From positions 120,504,958-120,568,957 of the forward strand of contig NC_063161.1 in NCBI RefSeq assembly GCF_023159225.1: 64,000 nt of DNA, in the 5' to 3' direction. The position numbers and the translations under genes were made by a program. A model generated the notes under the pieces. The model made no database searches. It was not told where the DNA came from and saw nothing but the letters and a program-made list of their open reading frames with translations. Origin of the DNA: Perognathus longimembris pacificus (Eukaryota > Chordata > Mammalia > Rodentia > Heteromyidae). Positions 11,597-23,883 of the stretch are shown one piece after another (within the stretch, counting starts at the first letter, position 1; every line of letters starts with the position of its first letter).

Positions 11597-11751
11597 ACTC
11601 CTGCTTTGAACTTACTGTGGGAGAAATGTTGCAGTGACAATGTGGTAGTTCGAACAGCCTGCTGTGAGGGTCTAGTGGCACTTGTTGCTCAAGATCATGC
11701 AGAGTTCAGCTATGTGCTCAATGGAATACTCAATCTGATTCCTTCAACCAG
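11597..11751 (+). CDS. FOCAD: FOCAD third coding exon (residues 45-96)
   Basis: 155 bases. It starts after TTTCAG and encodes TPALNLLWEKCCSDNVVVRT, then ACCEGLVALVAQDHAEFSYV and LNGILNLIPSTR. It ends with two bases (AG) of the arginine codon 96, then gtacac. The sequence is virtually unchanged from the human protein as remembered. It is helical and Leu/Val/Ala-rich, as expected of an ARM/HEAT-like solenoid. A purine microsatellite ends about 170 bases before the acceptor. Confidence 0.95.
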
Positions 11752-11901
11752 GTACACTTTACTTCATATTTGATTAATGATTTCAGTTTTCAGAAAAAGT
11801 CATTAATTCCTTGTTAAAGATCTATCTTTACTTGTGAATTGATTTTCTTTTTCTTAAAATATTATGCAGTTGTTGTTTTATATGTGCTTAAAATCATGTG
11901 A

Positions 11902-12151
11902 CTAAAAAAATATTTTTCTATGCCAATACAAGGGCTTGATCATACGGGCTGGGCACTGTCCTTCAACTTTTTTACTCAAGAGTGACTCTCTACTACTTGA
12001 GCCACAGCTCTACTTCTGGCTTTTTGGTAGTTAATTGGGGGTAAGAGTCTCCCAGGCTTTACTGCTCTTGTGGGCTTTGAACCATGATCCTCAAACTTCA
12101 GCCTCTTGAGTAGCTAAGATTATAGGTATGAGCCATTGGTGCCTGGCAAAG
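11902..12151 (-). mobile_element. B1-Geo SINE
   Basis: Antisense copy. ATCATGTGA at 11893-11901 and 12152-12160 is the likely target duplication. It starts 150 bases after FOCAD exon 3. Confidence 0.8.
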
Positions 12152-12637
12152 ATCATGTGAACGTAAACCTTGTAAATGTGGAATTTGTCATTATTTGCTG
12201 TACTTAAATTCTGAGGTTCAAATTTAAATTTGTCACTGCTCTTTTTAAGGATAAAAATAAGCAAGTAGTTTATGATTCACTACTTCAGTACAGAATTTTG
12301 ACTTGTTTTAAGAGTGAAGGTTGCTGCTAAACACTTCTAATTCTACAGTGATACAGTTTATATACTGTATGGCAATATTCAATCAGTTGTCCCATTAGTA
12401 ATGTGTGTAAGAAAGTAATAGCACTAATATCTTTAAAAATATTTTGTGATTTATGGATATTTGTCTGATTATTCCAAATAAAGAATCTTTTATTCTTTGA
12501 ATTTGTTTGGCATAGCCAGATTTCATCCATTCACAGATTAAGGATAATAAAGTTACAAGGAATATAAAAGGCCTCTTCCATTCTAAGATGGTCATGCATA
12601 TTTAAACCCTTCAGTATTTATTTGTTTTGTTTTTGTT

Positions 12638-12829
12638 GCCAGTCCTGGGGTGTGGACTCAGGGCCTGAGCACTGTCCCTGGCTTCTTTTTTTGCTCAAGG
12701 CTAGCACTCTACCTCTTGAGCCACAGCGCCACTTCCGGCTTTTTTCTATATATGTGGTGCTGAGGAATCGAACCCAGGGCTTCATGTATATGAGGCGAGC
12801 ACTCTATCACTAGGCCATATTCCCAGCCC
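12638..12829 (-). mobile_element. IDL-Geo SINE
   Basis: Antisense copy. GCCAGTCCTGGGG opens the Geo half, and the ID-like half ends GGCCATATTCCCAGCC. Confidence 0.9.
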
Positions 12830-12861
12830 CCTTGAGAATTTCTTGGACTTCCTTATTGAGG

Positions 12862-12945
12862 CCTTGAGGTGTAGCTCAGTGTTAGAGTGCTTGCCTGGCA
12901 AGTGTATGGCCTTAGATTCCATCCCCAGCATTGCTGCACAGGAAA
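12862..12945 (+). mobile_element. ID-type SINE
   Basis: GGTGTAGCTCAGTGTTAGAG (A box) and GATTCCATCCCCAGCA (B box) of a tRNA-Ala-derived element, with an A-rich tail. Confidence 0.8.
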
Positions 12946-13777
12946 AATATCTCAAGAAACCAACAACCAAAGCAGTTTCTGGAAAAGGAGATTTTTGTTG
13001 TTGTTTGGCAAGAAATGTACTTAAATGTCTATTTTTTTGCTAACTTTTCATCATCTGTGTTTTGGCTCTCTTGTAGCTTTTACCCAGCCTTTCTCCTCCT
13101 CCTTTTTTTCCTTGTGCTCTTCTGTGGGGTTACTTGTTCTTACATTTTTTTTTTTTTTACTCAGCTTTATTGTTTTAACATAGAGTTGAATGCTTATTCT
13201 CTTTTGCTGTCTTCAGTGGAGGAAAACTTTCTATAACTATCAATCTGTACAAGATGTCTTCCTGGCCTTAAAGAATAGTATACAACGTAACCTCTAGTCT
13301 TTTAACCTTTCTTAATAAATTCTGTTTTGTTCTTTGTGTTCATCTCTTTGTGTACTTATTTTTTATTTTCTTATGTTATACATAGTAAGGGGTTTCATGA
13401 TATTGTTTTCCTATACATATATTGTACATAGATCATATTTATATATATGTATAGTTTTAGAACCTTGACATTCCTTTAAACTTTGCTGGCTATAGTTATA
13501 AGTTTAAACCTTATAGCATAGTATATAAGTCCTTCTCAGACAAGAGCCAGGCTCCCATTCAAGGTGTGTTTCCTTCTATGACTTGGTCTGTTCAGAAGTA
13601 CACAAGGGCTCACTCTTCCTGGGCCTTTGCTGTGCTCCACCATGGCATGGAGTGCTCCTCCTTTTCCTACTGGCATCATCTTTAGGGTCAGCATCAGCTC
13701 CTACATCTTCTTTCTGCCCATGTACTTTTCTATTCTTGGCTGAGCTACTTGCTCATTCATAGTGTAAATTTTTTTTT

Positions 13778-13925
13778 GAAATTTAATTTATTTCTTAATT
13801 GTTAAGATGGTATACAGAGGGGTTACAGTTACATACTTAAGGTAGTGAATACATATACATTTCTTGTCATACTTGTTACTCTCTTCCTCATTCTTTTTTC
13901 CTGCATTCCCTCCCCAAACCCACCT
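13778..13925 (-). mobile_element. L1 3' UTR fragment, antisense
   Basis: Reverse complement of the L1 tail seen elsewhere (GTACAGAGGGGTTACAGTT-type sequence, then the CTTCCTCATT pyrimidine block). Its 5' boundary is unclear. Confidence 0.75.
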
Positions 13926-14048
13926 CCCTTTGTTTTCATCATCATTTTTTTTTTGGACATAGTCATTCTAGTCTATAATGCTTATAAACTCTATGATTAT
14001 TAACAATAAAACAATTCCTTCCAGGTTGGGCGATATGTACATTTCTTT

Positions 14049-14256
14049 TTTTTTTTTTTTTTGGCCAGTCCTGGGGCTTGGACTCAGGGCCTGAGCACTG
14101 TCCCTGGCTTCTTTTTGCTCAAGGCTAGCACTCTGCCACTTGAGCCACAGCGCCACTTCTGGCCATTTTTTTTGTATATGTGGTGCTGGGGAATTGAACC
14201 CAGGGCCTCACGTATACGAGGCAAACGCTCTTGCCACTAGGCCATATCCCCAGCCA
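14049..14256 (-). mobile_element. IDL-Geo SINE
   Basis: Complete antisense copy with poly-T tail, flanked by ATATGTACATTTCTTT at 14033-14048 and 14257-14272. A young insertion. Confidence 0.95.
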
Positions 14257-14810
14257 ATATGTACATTTCTTTCCTTTTGCTTAGTGTAATCTCCCCCCCC
14301 CATCCCCCTCTCTGCCCTTGAGTTGCTTAGTTTGCTCTCATCAATGTTCATCACAACTGCAGCTGTTGGGCCCCCTCTACTGTATTTTTTTTCACCCACT
14401 TTCCACTCATTCTGTACCCTCATCTCAGTTTCTCTCAGCTGTGCATGTGTATACACCATATGTGAGGTAAAGCATATAGGGTCCTCTGAAGACTAATTAA
14501 GAAGAGGTCCTTTGCTTCCTTATCTTTGGTAAAGTTAAGATTTTTATGTGTCTCTCTCTTCCTCCTGTGTTAATTGATATTAAGCAAGGTGCTTAGATTT
14601 TGCCTTATTCCTTTTGTCAGGTGCAGATAATAGGATTTGTTTTCCCTTGTTTTCAAATGGCTTAAAATGTATAAACAGAAAAATATACCTGTATTGTGAA
14701 ATTTTAATACTTGTAATTCTTAAAATACAGTGTTTATTCCCTTTCTATATTTTATGGAATGAACTCTAAGAATTTTTTCACTAAATAGAAATACAATGTA
14801 TAAAAACCAT

Positions 14811-14998
14811 TATATATATATATAATATTGGCCTACTATTTATGTTTTTTTGAACAAGGGATATACATACACAAACCCACACATATATGTATATACATAT
14901 GTGCAATTATGTATATATCCACACATATACATACTTTCATATGCATGCATACAAATGTATGTGTGTGTATATATATGTATATATATATGTATATATCT
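14811..14998 (+). repeat. AT-rich (TA)n/(TATG)n tract
   Basis: Degenerate alternating purine-pyrimidine sequence with TATATA and GTATATA blocks. It lies just left of an L1 insertion. Confidence 0.8.
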
Positions 14999-15188
14999 GT
15001 AAAACGATGATAAGATTGAGTAGCAATTTTGTCCCTGGGGGAAACAGCAGGACAGAGAATTATTATCAGAATTTGTATCAGCAGCTTCAGAGACAAGGGC
15101 ACAGTCTTCTGTGTATTTTACATAGTTGTTAGACCAGGTTAGAATATACCTTTAATTCTAGAACTTTATCTTATAAATTTTGCTGGTA

Positions 15189-15903
15189 ACAATTTGTCAT
15201 CGCTAAAATATGGAACCAACCCAGATGCCCCTCAGTAGATGAGTGGATCAAGAAAATGTGGTACATATACACAATGGGATTCTATAAAAAAGAATGACAA
15301 TGCCCCATTTGTAAGGAAATGGAAGGACTTGGAAAAAAAATCATACTAAGTGAAGTGATCCAGATCCAAAGAAACATAGACTCTATGGTTTCCCTCATCA
15401 GGAATAAGTAGTACCAGTCTAGGGTTATCCTAGCAGAAGATCACAGTAGCTCAATAGTTATGTACATATGAACAAACAAGATGATGCTAAGCATAATGAA
15501 CTTCAGGTTATGGAAACTAGTGGTTAATTATTGTTCTTATTTTCAACATACCATGTGAAATTATGCCTTTTTCCCCATGGTTTTACTCCTGATATCACTG
15601 TAACTGATTGTGGTATCCTGGATATTGTATATATGTGTATTGGAACTAGGGAAGGGAAGGGGAATATCAAAATGGAGAGACAAAGGTTAAAAGACAAATT
15701 AATGGAACAGCAATATTTACAAAACTATATGCTGTAAGCCAGCTGTACAACTCATAGGGGAGGAGGAAAATGGGGAGGGGGGAAGCAGGGGAAAAATGAG
15801 GGAGGAGGTAACAAATTGGATAAGAAATGTACTCACTGCCTTACATATGGGACTGTAACTTTTCTGTACATCACTTTGACAATAAAGAAATAAATTAAAA
15901 AAA
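15189..15903 (+). mobile_element. L1 3' end, 5'-truncated
   Basis: ORF2 C-terminal coding remnant (the equivalent of NQP-CP---WI-KMW-IYTME) followed by 3' UTR with the G/A-rich tract at 15758-15808 and an AATAAA-type tail. Flanking copies of TTGCTGGTA at 15180-15188 and 15904-15912 mark the target-site duplication. Confidence 0.9.
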
Positions 15904-16089
15904 TTGCTGGTATAAGAAACCTTTCACATTTCCATATAAATCCATCATCCCTCTTACAAACCTCAAAGTATAAGCTCTGCTAGTAAATAAGCTTACCATC
16001 TATTTATAATTGTCAGTAACTTTATTTTTATTTAACAGTGTAGGTTTTATATAGGAAATATATTCTGTTCTCTTGTATTACCTCTTCTA

Positions 16090-16300
16090 TTGTGAATTTT
16101 CAAATAAAATTTTACTTTTTATGTTGTTCATAACAGTGTTTTATCACAACACTATTCCATAAAATATATAAAGGGTTTCTCATTTTTTAGAGCTATATAA
16201 TATTTTATGGCACAGATGAACCATATTTTGTCAATCTCTGTTGTTTCCAATCTTTTACAAGAACAGATAGTGCTTTAATGAATAATGATTGATTGAGTGG
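16090..16300 (-). mobile_element. Old mammalian L1 fragment, antisense
   Basis: ATGAACCATATTTTGTCAAT and TTGTTTCCAATCTTTTACAA follow the order of the conserved end of ancient mammalian L1 elements on the opposite strand. Confidence 0.6.
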
Positions 16301-16496
16301 TGATGAATAATTTCAGTTTTGCAAAATTCTTTAGAAATATGATTAAGATGGAAGAAAGCATTGAAATGGTAAATAGATCTAGAAGTCTTTACAATGAAAA
16401 TATGGCTTTAAATTTTTTAAGTTTATGTAGTCTAAATTGTTAGCCTCAGGGGATGTAGGTACTATAGACATTGAAGCCAAGCAATTTCATTTTTGT

Positions 16497-16832
16497 TTTT
16501 TGCTGTTGTTGGTTTTTTGAGATGAGGTCTTGTTCTGTTGCCCATGTTGGTCTGAAACTCTTCCGCTTAAGTGATCCTCCCACCTCTGCCTCTTTTTTTT
16601 TTGGCCAATTCTGGGGCTAGGCACTGTCCCTGGCTTCTTTTTGCTCAAGGCTAGCACTCTACCACCTGAGACACAGCGCCACTTCTGGCTTTTTCTATAT
16701 TTGTGGTGTTGAGGAATTGAACCCAGGGCTTCATGTAGAGGAGACAAGTACTCTACCACTAGGCCATATTCCCAACCCCAGTCTGCCTCTTAAACTCTGA
16801 AACTAAAGGCTTGTGCTGCTATGACTGGCTTT
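16497..16832 (-). mobile_element. B1-like SINE split by a later SINE
   Basis: TTTTGAGATGAGGTCTTG and CTCCCACCTCTGCC on the left, with CTAAAGGCTTGTGCTGC on the right, are the two parts of one 7SL-derived element read antisense. Confidence 0.75.
16595..16781 (-). mobile_element. IDL-Geo SINE inside a B1-like SINE
   Basis: Antisense copy flanked by TCTGCCTCTT at 16585-16594 and 16782-16791. It interrupts an older antisense B1-like element at 16497-16594 and 16782-16832. Confidence 0.9.
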
Positions 16833-19405
16833 CAGTTTAAGTTTTGAAACAGTTTGATCATAAATTGTTTTATGTAAGTGCTAAATTTTCTCTAGTTATT
16901 TGTATAATTATTTGTATGCCAGAGACACAGTTTTCTTCTTTTGCTTTATTTCAAGTAGCAGAGCTTTGAGGTTTGTAGCAATTACAAAGACTAAACTTAG
17001 TATTGTATATGCTTTTGTGAACAAAGCAAAATGAGAATCAAATCTGAGAAGCATAAAGCTAATTAAAAACAGAAGAGCCACACACCCTTTCCCTCCAGTT
17101 CTTCCTCAGGGGATCTTGTGGACATAAGCTATCTCTGTCTTTGATCTAAAAGCTGGAATGACTTTATCTTAGACACTAGCTTTCTATATCTAGTTATTTA
17201 AGCTCCTAATTTTTTCTGATTTCTATTCTTAAAATAGAGCTTTATCAGAATCCGGTGGCACCTTGAGAAAACTGCTATTCTTGTGATGCTTATGTTTGAC
17301 TTAAAACAGTAATTTGAAAACCTTATCTTTCCATTTTGCCATATTCTAGGCTAGCATTCTTAAGGCTATGGGATAGTGGATGGGGTGGGGGTGGGGGGAG
17401 AAAAAGCCAATAGCCAGAAGCTTTCTGTAGACTAGATATTTAAGAATATAGTTGTTGAAGTTATCTTTCCCAACCCTGTAGCCTGCTTATTGGTCCTTGC
17501 AGGTCTAGTCTGTAAAGTACCCTTAGGATGGAGATAGAAGTCTACCCCACATCTAAAACCCAGCCCATAATTTGTGAGACTTTGGTTTAGAGCTTGCTTC
17601 ATTGTATAGTCTAACTTTGAAAAAGGCTTGACATTTGCAGTGCTCTGGTTGTCTAACTTAAGGGAGTGTCTGGGAAAGTGTCTGGCTCTGTTTGAGAGAC
17701 TGTTGTCTTCAAAGGAATAGTTTGATGTCCTAGAGTGTTCTTGGTTCAAAGCTGAGGCAACATGAAACAACTGTAAACAACTGTAAACTAGTTTTTACAG
17801 CTTCTGTAAACAAAGAAATGGATTTGAGGCCTCTAAAATGTTCTTTTAATCAGTAAGGAAATTTGGGGAAAAAATTACTTCCCTGAGGAGAGTGAAACAA
17901 AGAAGGGAACACAAAGAACACAAAGTAAGGAAATCATTATCACCCATTGAATGTGAGTTTTGAAATTAACCGATAATGAAATTAAAATGAATGATATATA
18001 ATAGCATATACTTTTCTTGTCTTTTGAGGGATTGCTCATTTTGAGTTTAGATTGTTTTTGGTTTATGTTGGTCTTATTTTTATATTGAATTTATCTTGAG
18101 ATAAAGATTCCTAGAGCAAGGACTTTCCCATTTTCTGTATTTTTTTCCTTTTTCCTCAACTGTGCTAGCCTCTGGAAAGCTCATGCAGCCATTGTTACAG
18201 TTGCTTAGTAACAGGATTTTGAATAAAATCCTACTCTCTTGTGGAACCAGATATTCAGTTCTGGATATTAAGGTGTCATGACAGCCTGTAATTTTACATC
18301 AATTGCTTCCCCCTCCTCCACTGTTAAAAAATGTGTTTGGTAGGAAGGTTATACTCTAGATACACTAGGCTAGTGTTTGATGTGTGTGCCTTTTGTGCTT
18401 CCAACCAGGGAAGGGACTATATTTGATGTATTTTGAGACTATAAAGTATATTAGTATGTGGGAAATTATAGTTTCTGAGATGCCAAAAGTCTATTTTTAA
18501 ATAAAATCACAGTATAGTAATAGAATAGAGTTCTTGGATTAAAAGAATCCTTGAATATAAATTAATGAAAGTCAATGATTAGAATTGATTCTGAGAATTA
18601 TTTTGAATTAAGATTTAGGATAATTTTCTAAACAAATTTTGTCTGTCAGGGTCTTCTCTGTTAGTGGTGATTTATGTCCTTTGGAAACTTAAATACTTTG
18701 TTATGTAGAAAATAGCTAGCCACAAAGGAGGCATTCATTCTATTCATATCTTCTTGTATTATTAAAGATTTTCTTTACTATTTCACTTCATTCTTTTATT
18801 TGTCAAGAGATGAAGAACTAAGGAAGTATGCAATTATGAAATTTTCTCCAAGGTTCAGAAGTGATAGCATACTTTAATTTGCAGCTGGATATTTGAGTAT
18901 TACTTCATGAATTGGAGATGGCTTCAGAGTTTATATATATGCTGATCTTATGGCTCATTTTACTCCATCAGAGAGTGTCAGAATTAGTAGACCATGTTTT
19001 TCTCCCCAACTTGTCTTTTACATTTTCCTTTTAAGCCTATTATCTTATTTTCAGATGTTCTCCTTTCCTTTTTTCCCCCAAATCTTTTTCTTCCTCTAAA
19101 AGCCTAAGATCTCCCTCAACTTGAAGCTCATAAACAGAAAATCAATTCCAGCCACTCTTCTCATCTAGGACATTCTGCCCTGATTCTTTTAAGTTTGTTG
19201 ATCTGACTGAAGGCTTTGTCATGAAATCTTCCATTTTAAAAGTCATGTGTTTATACTAAGATGTTACTAGGTGATTTAAGAATAGTGGCTTCTGAACACA
19301 TGCTACTTTTATAATGGAAAAATTTTTCAGAAGAAATTTGGCTGTTTTCTGGTACTTACACGTGATCTACAGAAGTTTCTTGAGAAAAGCTCAATGTCAT
19401 TATAT

Positions 19406-19453
19406 CTCTTTCTCTCTCTCTCTCTTTCTCTCCCTCTCTCTCTCTCTCTCTCT
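19406..19453 (+). repeat. (TC)n microsatellite
   Basis: About 24 TC units with small interruptions, directly left of an antisense SINE remnant and probably grown from its tail. Confidence 0.9.
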
Positions 19454-19457
19454 GTCT

Positions 19458-19650
19458 TTAGGCAGTGCAGTGGCTTGAACTCAGGACCTCCTGTTGTCGC
19501 TTGGCTTTCTTGTTGCCAGCTAGTTCTCTGCCTCTTGAAACATACCTCCACTCCAGCTTCATTGCTTAATTGGAGATGGAATCTCATAGACTTCTGCCCA
19601 GGCTGACTTTGATCCATGGTTCTCCAGGTCTCAGCCTCCTGACTTGTGGC
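19458..19650 (-). mobile_element. B1-Geo SINE, old
   Basis: Diverged antisense copy (TGGCTTGAACTCAGGACC, TTAATTGGAGATGGAATCTC, CTCAGCCTCCTGAC). Confidence 0.75.
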
Positions 19651-19672
19651 AACCTACTCAGATTTTTCTTTT

Positions 19673-19872
19673 TTTTTTTTTGGCCAGTCCTGGGCCTTGG
19701 ACTCAGGGCCTGAGCACTGTCCCTGGCTTCTTCCCGCTCAAGGCTAGCACTCTGCCTTGAGCCACAGCGCCGCTTCTGGCCGTTTTCTGTATATGTGGTG
19801 CTGGGGAATCGAACCTAGGGCCTCGTGTATCTGAGGCAGGCACTCTTGCCACTAGGCTATATCCCCAGCCCC
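19673..19872 (-). mobile_element. IDL-Geo SINE
   Basis: Antisense copy between CAGATTTTTCTTTT at 19659-19672 and 19873-19886. Confidence 0.93.
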
Positions 19873-21702
19873 CAGATTTTTCTTTTAAAGAGCATTTTTC
19901 CCATTCATTTTAGTAAAAGTCTCTACAACTATTTTTTTAACTTTTAATTTGTTTCTTTCCTTCTGATATCTTTGTCTCTTCTTTCTCACAATTGTATTAT
20001 GAATTTAGACAATTATTTGATCATTAATGTTTATGACTCATCCTGGCTGCTCTCTTACTGGGTGTGTGTGCTTAAGGTTGACCAGTTACCTTTTTCAGGG
20101 TTCTTAAATCCTGTTCTGTTAAAGAAATACTTGGCAACATTTGTACAACTTGCTTTCAGGAGACCTTTTGGGGATGTTCATGTCATTCTCTTCAACCAAA
20201 ATCCTTTTTTTTGTTATTCTATTAGTCATCAAATATGAACACTTCATGTTTGAAATGTTTTGAAAGTCAAAAACTAAACATTATTTGCTCCCTATTCTAA
20301 AGGAGACTGGGCTTAGATGAACAGTACTTCCTGTTATAATCAAGCCTCAAACAAAAGAAACCTGAAATGTATTATTTATATGTACAAATATCTACCTAGT
20401 GAAAAGCAATGTGTAAGTGGTTTTAATTACCTTTGTGTATACAGCTTGGCCTTTTTTTCTGTTATTTATGTAGTTTTTGAAATCTGCAAGATCATTTTTG
20501 CTTCACACCGTCATATGATCTGAGCTCTGGCTTTTATGCCTAGTGAAAATTGAGGTTCCTTTTGCATTGTCTCTTGCTACTGCAATTATGGTTCCATTTT
20601 TCAATCTCTTGTACTTTCTCTTATAGGGTTCTTAAGTAGATTTAGCTTTTCTTGGCATTCATTCAAGGACTTGCTCTAGCTGACCTTTATTGAAGGACCA
20701 TTGGCAGCAGGTTCTGAGAATGTAAAACTTTTTGCCACCATTATAGAAAACCACTTTAACTAGTGAGCTTATAAAGGGTGATTTTGCATGTTTTCAAATA
20801 AGAAGTGGTGCTGTACAGCCGAGAATAGGTTATGTAGGCCTCAGAAACAAATTGGCTAGAAGCTGTATGTTTCATTCTAGACTCTTACAGTAGATTGGTC
20901 TCCTCTGCTTCCTAGTTCATAGGACACTACCTGTTCCTGAGTTATTGTCTCTTATGCATAAGAGACTGCTATATAAAAATTGGAATTTTTTTGCCTCCAC
21001 CACAGATTTAGGAGTTGTATCAGCTGTGTATATCAGTTTCTTAGGTCTACTATAACAAATAATCATAAAGTACTATAACAACCATACAACAACAGACAGC
21101 CATTGGCTTTCTCTTGGCTTGTGATGCAAAATTCCAGTTTCTGCTTCTATTTTTTCATAGCAACTTCTAAAAGGTATTTATTACAGATATTCTTATATTG
21201 CATAATGTATTATATCTAAATCTAGGAGTTAATTTTTAGGCTGACTGATTTGGCTACATGACTAATAGTCTTCAACATAGCTGTAAAATTTCAATATAAC
21301 CTCTGAATATTTTTCTCTTTTCTTATTCTGCCAGGAAGTTTTAATGCTTTAAGTATATGGGTTATGTATTAGCCCATGACTTCTGCCTTCTTTATTAGCT
21401 AGATGTGTAATTTCTGGAATTATTAGCCTTTGTAAATACAACCAGTAGTACTGTTTATATTCATTTTTTAAGAAAGTAAATAATGAACTTTAGTATTATA
21501 AGAGGATCAGATACTCTAATTTCAGTTTGTATGTGTCAAATCATGTATAGAAATTACCTTCAGAGGTTCCTTCTGGAGTGGAGCCACAATTGTACCTTAG
21601 CAATGTTCATTCATAATGAGCCATTTATTATTTAAACAGATTTATTGAGCGATTTATCATCTCCGTATTCCTTGTTTGGTGCTGTGATGTCACAGTGGGT
21701 GA

Positions 21703-22082
21703 TGTAAGATTCACTCCCGGGAGGGCTCCATGCAGGTGCCCCCCACCTGTTTAAGTCTTCACCCAGTACCTGCATTACCTAGGTAGCTGGCACACTTGGA
21801 GGCAGTTATCTCCCCCTTCTCTGAGATCATATCCAGTCCACCTGGCCATACCTCCTGCCTTTCCCTATGTAATCCAGCTCACCACGAGTCCCAACTCTCA
21901 TTCCTTTTCTCGGTTTCCTTTTCTCTCTTACTCTCTCTTGCTCTTTTCTCTCTTTTTTTCCTTCTTTCTTCCCCCCTCTCTCCCCATGCCTCCATCTTGT
22001 GTGGGCTGGCAGTTTACTTTCCCCCCAATAAACTCCTTTCTGCCTGAATCATGTGGCAGTTTCCTTTCCAGCATACCTTACA
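21703..22082 (+). mobile_element. 5' LTR of a short class II provirus
   Basis: 380 bases from TGTAAG to CTTACA, containing a degenerate TATA box and the polyadenylation signal AATAAA at 22027-22032. It is followed after two bases by a primer-binding site. It is flanked on the left by GGTGA, which recurs after the 3' LTR. Confidence 0.9.
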
Positions 22083-22879
22083 TCTGGTGCCGAAACCCGG
22101 GAAGGGACAGAGTCAGGAGTTGTTGGATCCTCTCTTCCCACTTCTCTTTTGAGGGTTAATCCATCTCCTTGACCACCCCTCCTCTTACCAAACTTCCAAA
22201 AGACAGAGGAAACTCACTTCAGACTTCTCGCTATGCATCCACCATACCATCTTCTAAGTCTGGTGAGTGACTCCTGTCTACAGGTCCTCTGATGTCTGAC
22301 TATGCCAGAGGGACCCCTATGCCTTTTTGGCCAGTCTGTTCTCATTTCAGGGATGCCTGAATCGAGAATTTGACCCTATGTCCTGGTGGACCCCCTGTCT
22401 AAGTCCTTGTGGACTCCCCTCTATGTCCTTATGGGCTCCTATGTCCTCATCAGACTACTCCATAAAGTCAAAATCCCTCATAGGCTAGAAAATCAGTCCC
22501 AATGGCCAACCTTTTGGCTTGTGTCCTGGAGAGTGTGACGTGGGCTGGGTTCCAGGAACCCTCCTTTAGGTTCCCTGTCAAAGGCTAGTCATTCTGGGTT
22601 TGATCTACTCCATAAGCCAAAGGAAAAAGTGGGCAGTTTTGGAGAAATAAACTCTGACAAGTATTTGTGGCCAGTTCTTAATAAGTTACAGCCCCTGCCT
22701 CATGAGACTTCTTCCAGGCTTCATTCAAGAACTGGCATCTACCACTAAGGGACTGCTGCTTACTGCCTACTCCCGAAAGCACCACATCTCCTCCTTTACC
22801 CCTAATGTCGATGCCCCTTGCCAGCAGGAAGTAGCCTGAGAGAGTCTACATCCCTTTTCATAATTACTAGAAGGCTGGA
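22083..22879 (+). mobile_element. Truncated internal region of the provirus
   Basis: Only about 800 bases lie between the LTRs, against several kilobases in an intact element, so the coding genes are lost. After the primer site comes leader-like sequence with a splice-donor-like GGTGAGT at 22262. No open frame of useful length and no recognisable gag, pol or env domain remains. The rest, with its repeated CTATGTCC phrases, is unassigned. Confidence 0.75.
22085..22102 (+). other. Retroviral primer-binding site, tRNA-Phe type
   Basis: TGGTGCCGAAACCCGGGA is complementary to the 3' end of tRNA-Phe, the primer used by intracisternal A particle elements. It starts two bases after the LTR, the normal position. 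This supports a class II (ERVK/IAP-like) assignment. Confidence 0.9.
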
Positions 22880-23264
22880 ATTAAGATCCACCCCTGGGAT
22901 GCCTCTGTGCAGATACCCCCCACTTGTTTAAATCTTTGCCTAGTACCTGCCTTACCTAGGTAGCCCACCTGGAGGCAGTTATCTCCCCCCTTTTCTGAGA
23001 TCATATCCAATCCAACTGGCCATATATACCTCCTGCCTTTCTCTATATAATCCGGCTCACCACCAGTCCCACTCTCATTCCTTTTCTCTCTTTTTCTCTT
23101 TCCTTTTCTTTCGTACTCTCTCTTGCTCTTTTATCTTTTTCCCTTCTTCCTTCCCTTCTGTCTTTCCACACCTCTATCTTGTGTGGGCTGACAGTTTGCT
23201 TTCCCCCCATTAAACTCCTTTCTGCCTGAACCATGTGGCAGTTTCCTTTCCAGCCAACCTTACA
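22880..23264 (+). mobile_element. 3' LTR of the short provirus
   Basis: About 385 bases, alignable throughout with 21703-22082. It has TATATAA at 23044 and the end CCTTACA, then GGTGA repeating the left flank. The start has mutated from TG to AT. The two LTRs differ at many positions, so the insertion is not recent. The AATAAA equivalent reads ATTAAA. Confidence 0.88.
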
Positions 23265-23765
23265 GGTGAAGCAGACATAATTGATATACTCCTGTGCTTT
23301 TGCTATAGAGGGCAGATTGCCATGATTACATAATTCTACATTTGAACTTATAGTCCTGTAAACTACACATGTGAAACTTGATAAGTCACAATATACTTAT
23401 TGTGCTGGGATTGCCTGTAATACGAAAGCCTGACTGTGATTCATGACTGCCAGAATGCTTACCTGAGGAAGCAATACTGAGTATGAGACTAAGGAATGAA
23501 TCAAAGTTATTTAGGCAAGTGAGAAGGGTGGAACTTTCCAGTAATAGGAAACAGCATATACCAAGTCTGTTATGGGAGGAAAAATGGCTGCTAGAAAGGC
23601 TGAATGAATACTCAAAGCAAGAGGAGAATGGCTTCAGATGAGACTGGGAAAGCAGTAGGTAGGCAATAGGCAATGTAGGCCCTGGTGGGTGATTCGGAGG
23701 ATATGGTGTTTATTATGGGTGTAAAGAGAATCTACTGAAGTAAGCGTTGTTTTTTCTTATTTTTT

Positions 23766-23880
23766 ATTTCCCTTCCTTCCTTCCTTCTTTCCTTCCTTCC
23801 TTCCTTCCTTCCTTCCTTCCTTCCTTCCTTCCTTCCTTCCTTCCTTCCTTCCTTCCTTCCTTCCTTCCTTCCTTCCTTCT
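23766..23880 (+). repeat. (CCTT)n tetranucleotide array
   Basis: About 27 CCTT units, nearly pure, ending at an antisense B4-like SINE at 23884, whose tail probably seeded it. Confidence 0.95.
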
Positions 23881-23883
23881 TTT

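Noticed and set aside
22260..22879. Possible remaining gag coding in the provirus interior
   Set aside because: No long open frame and no capsid or zinc-knuckle pattern could be found. Kept only as truncated internal sequence.
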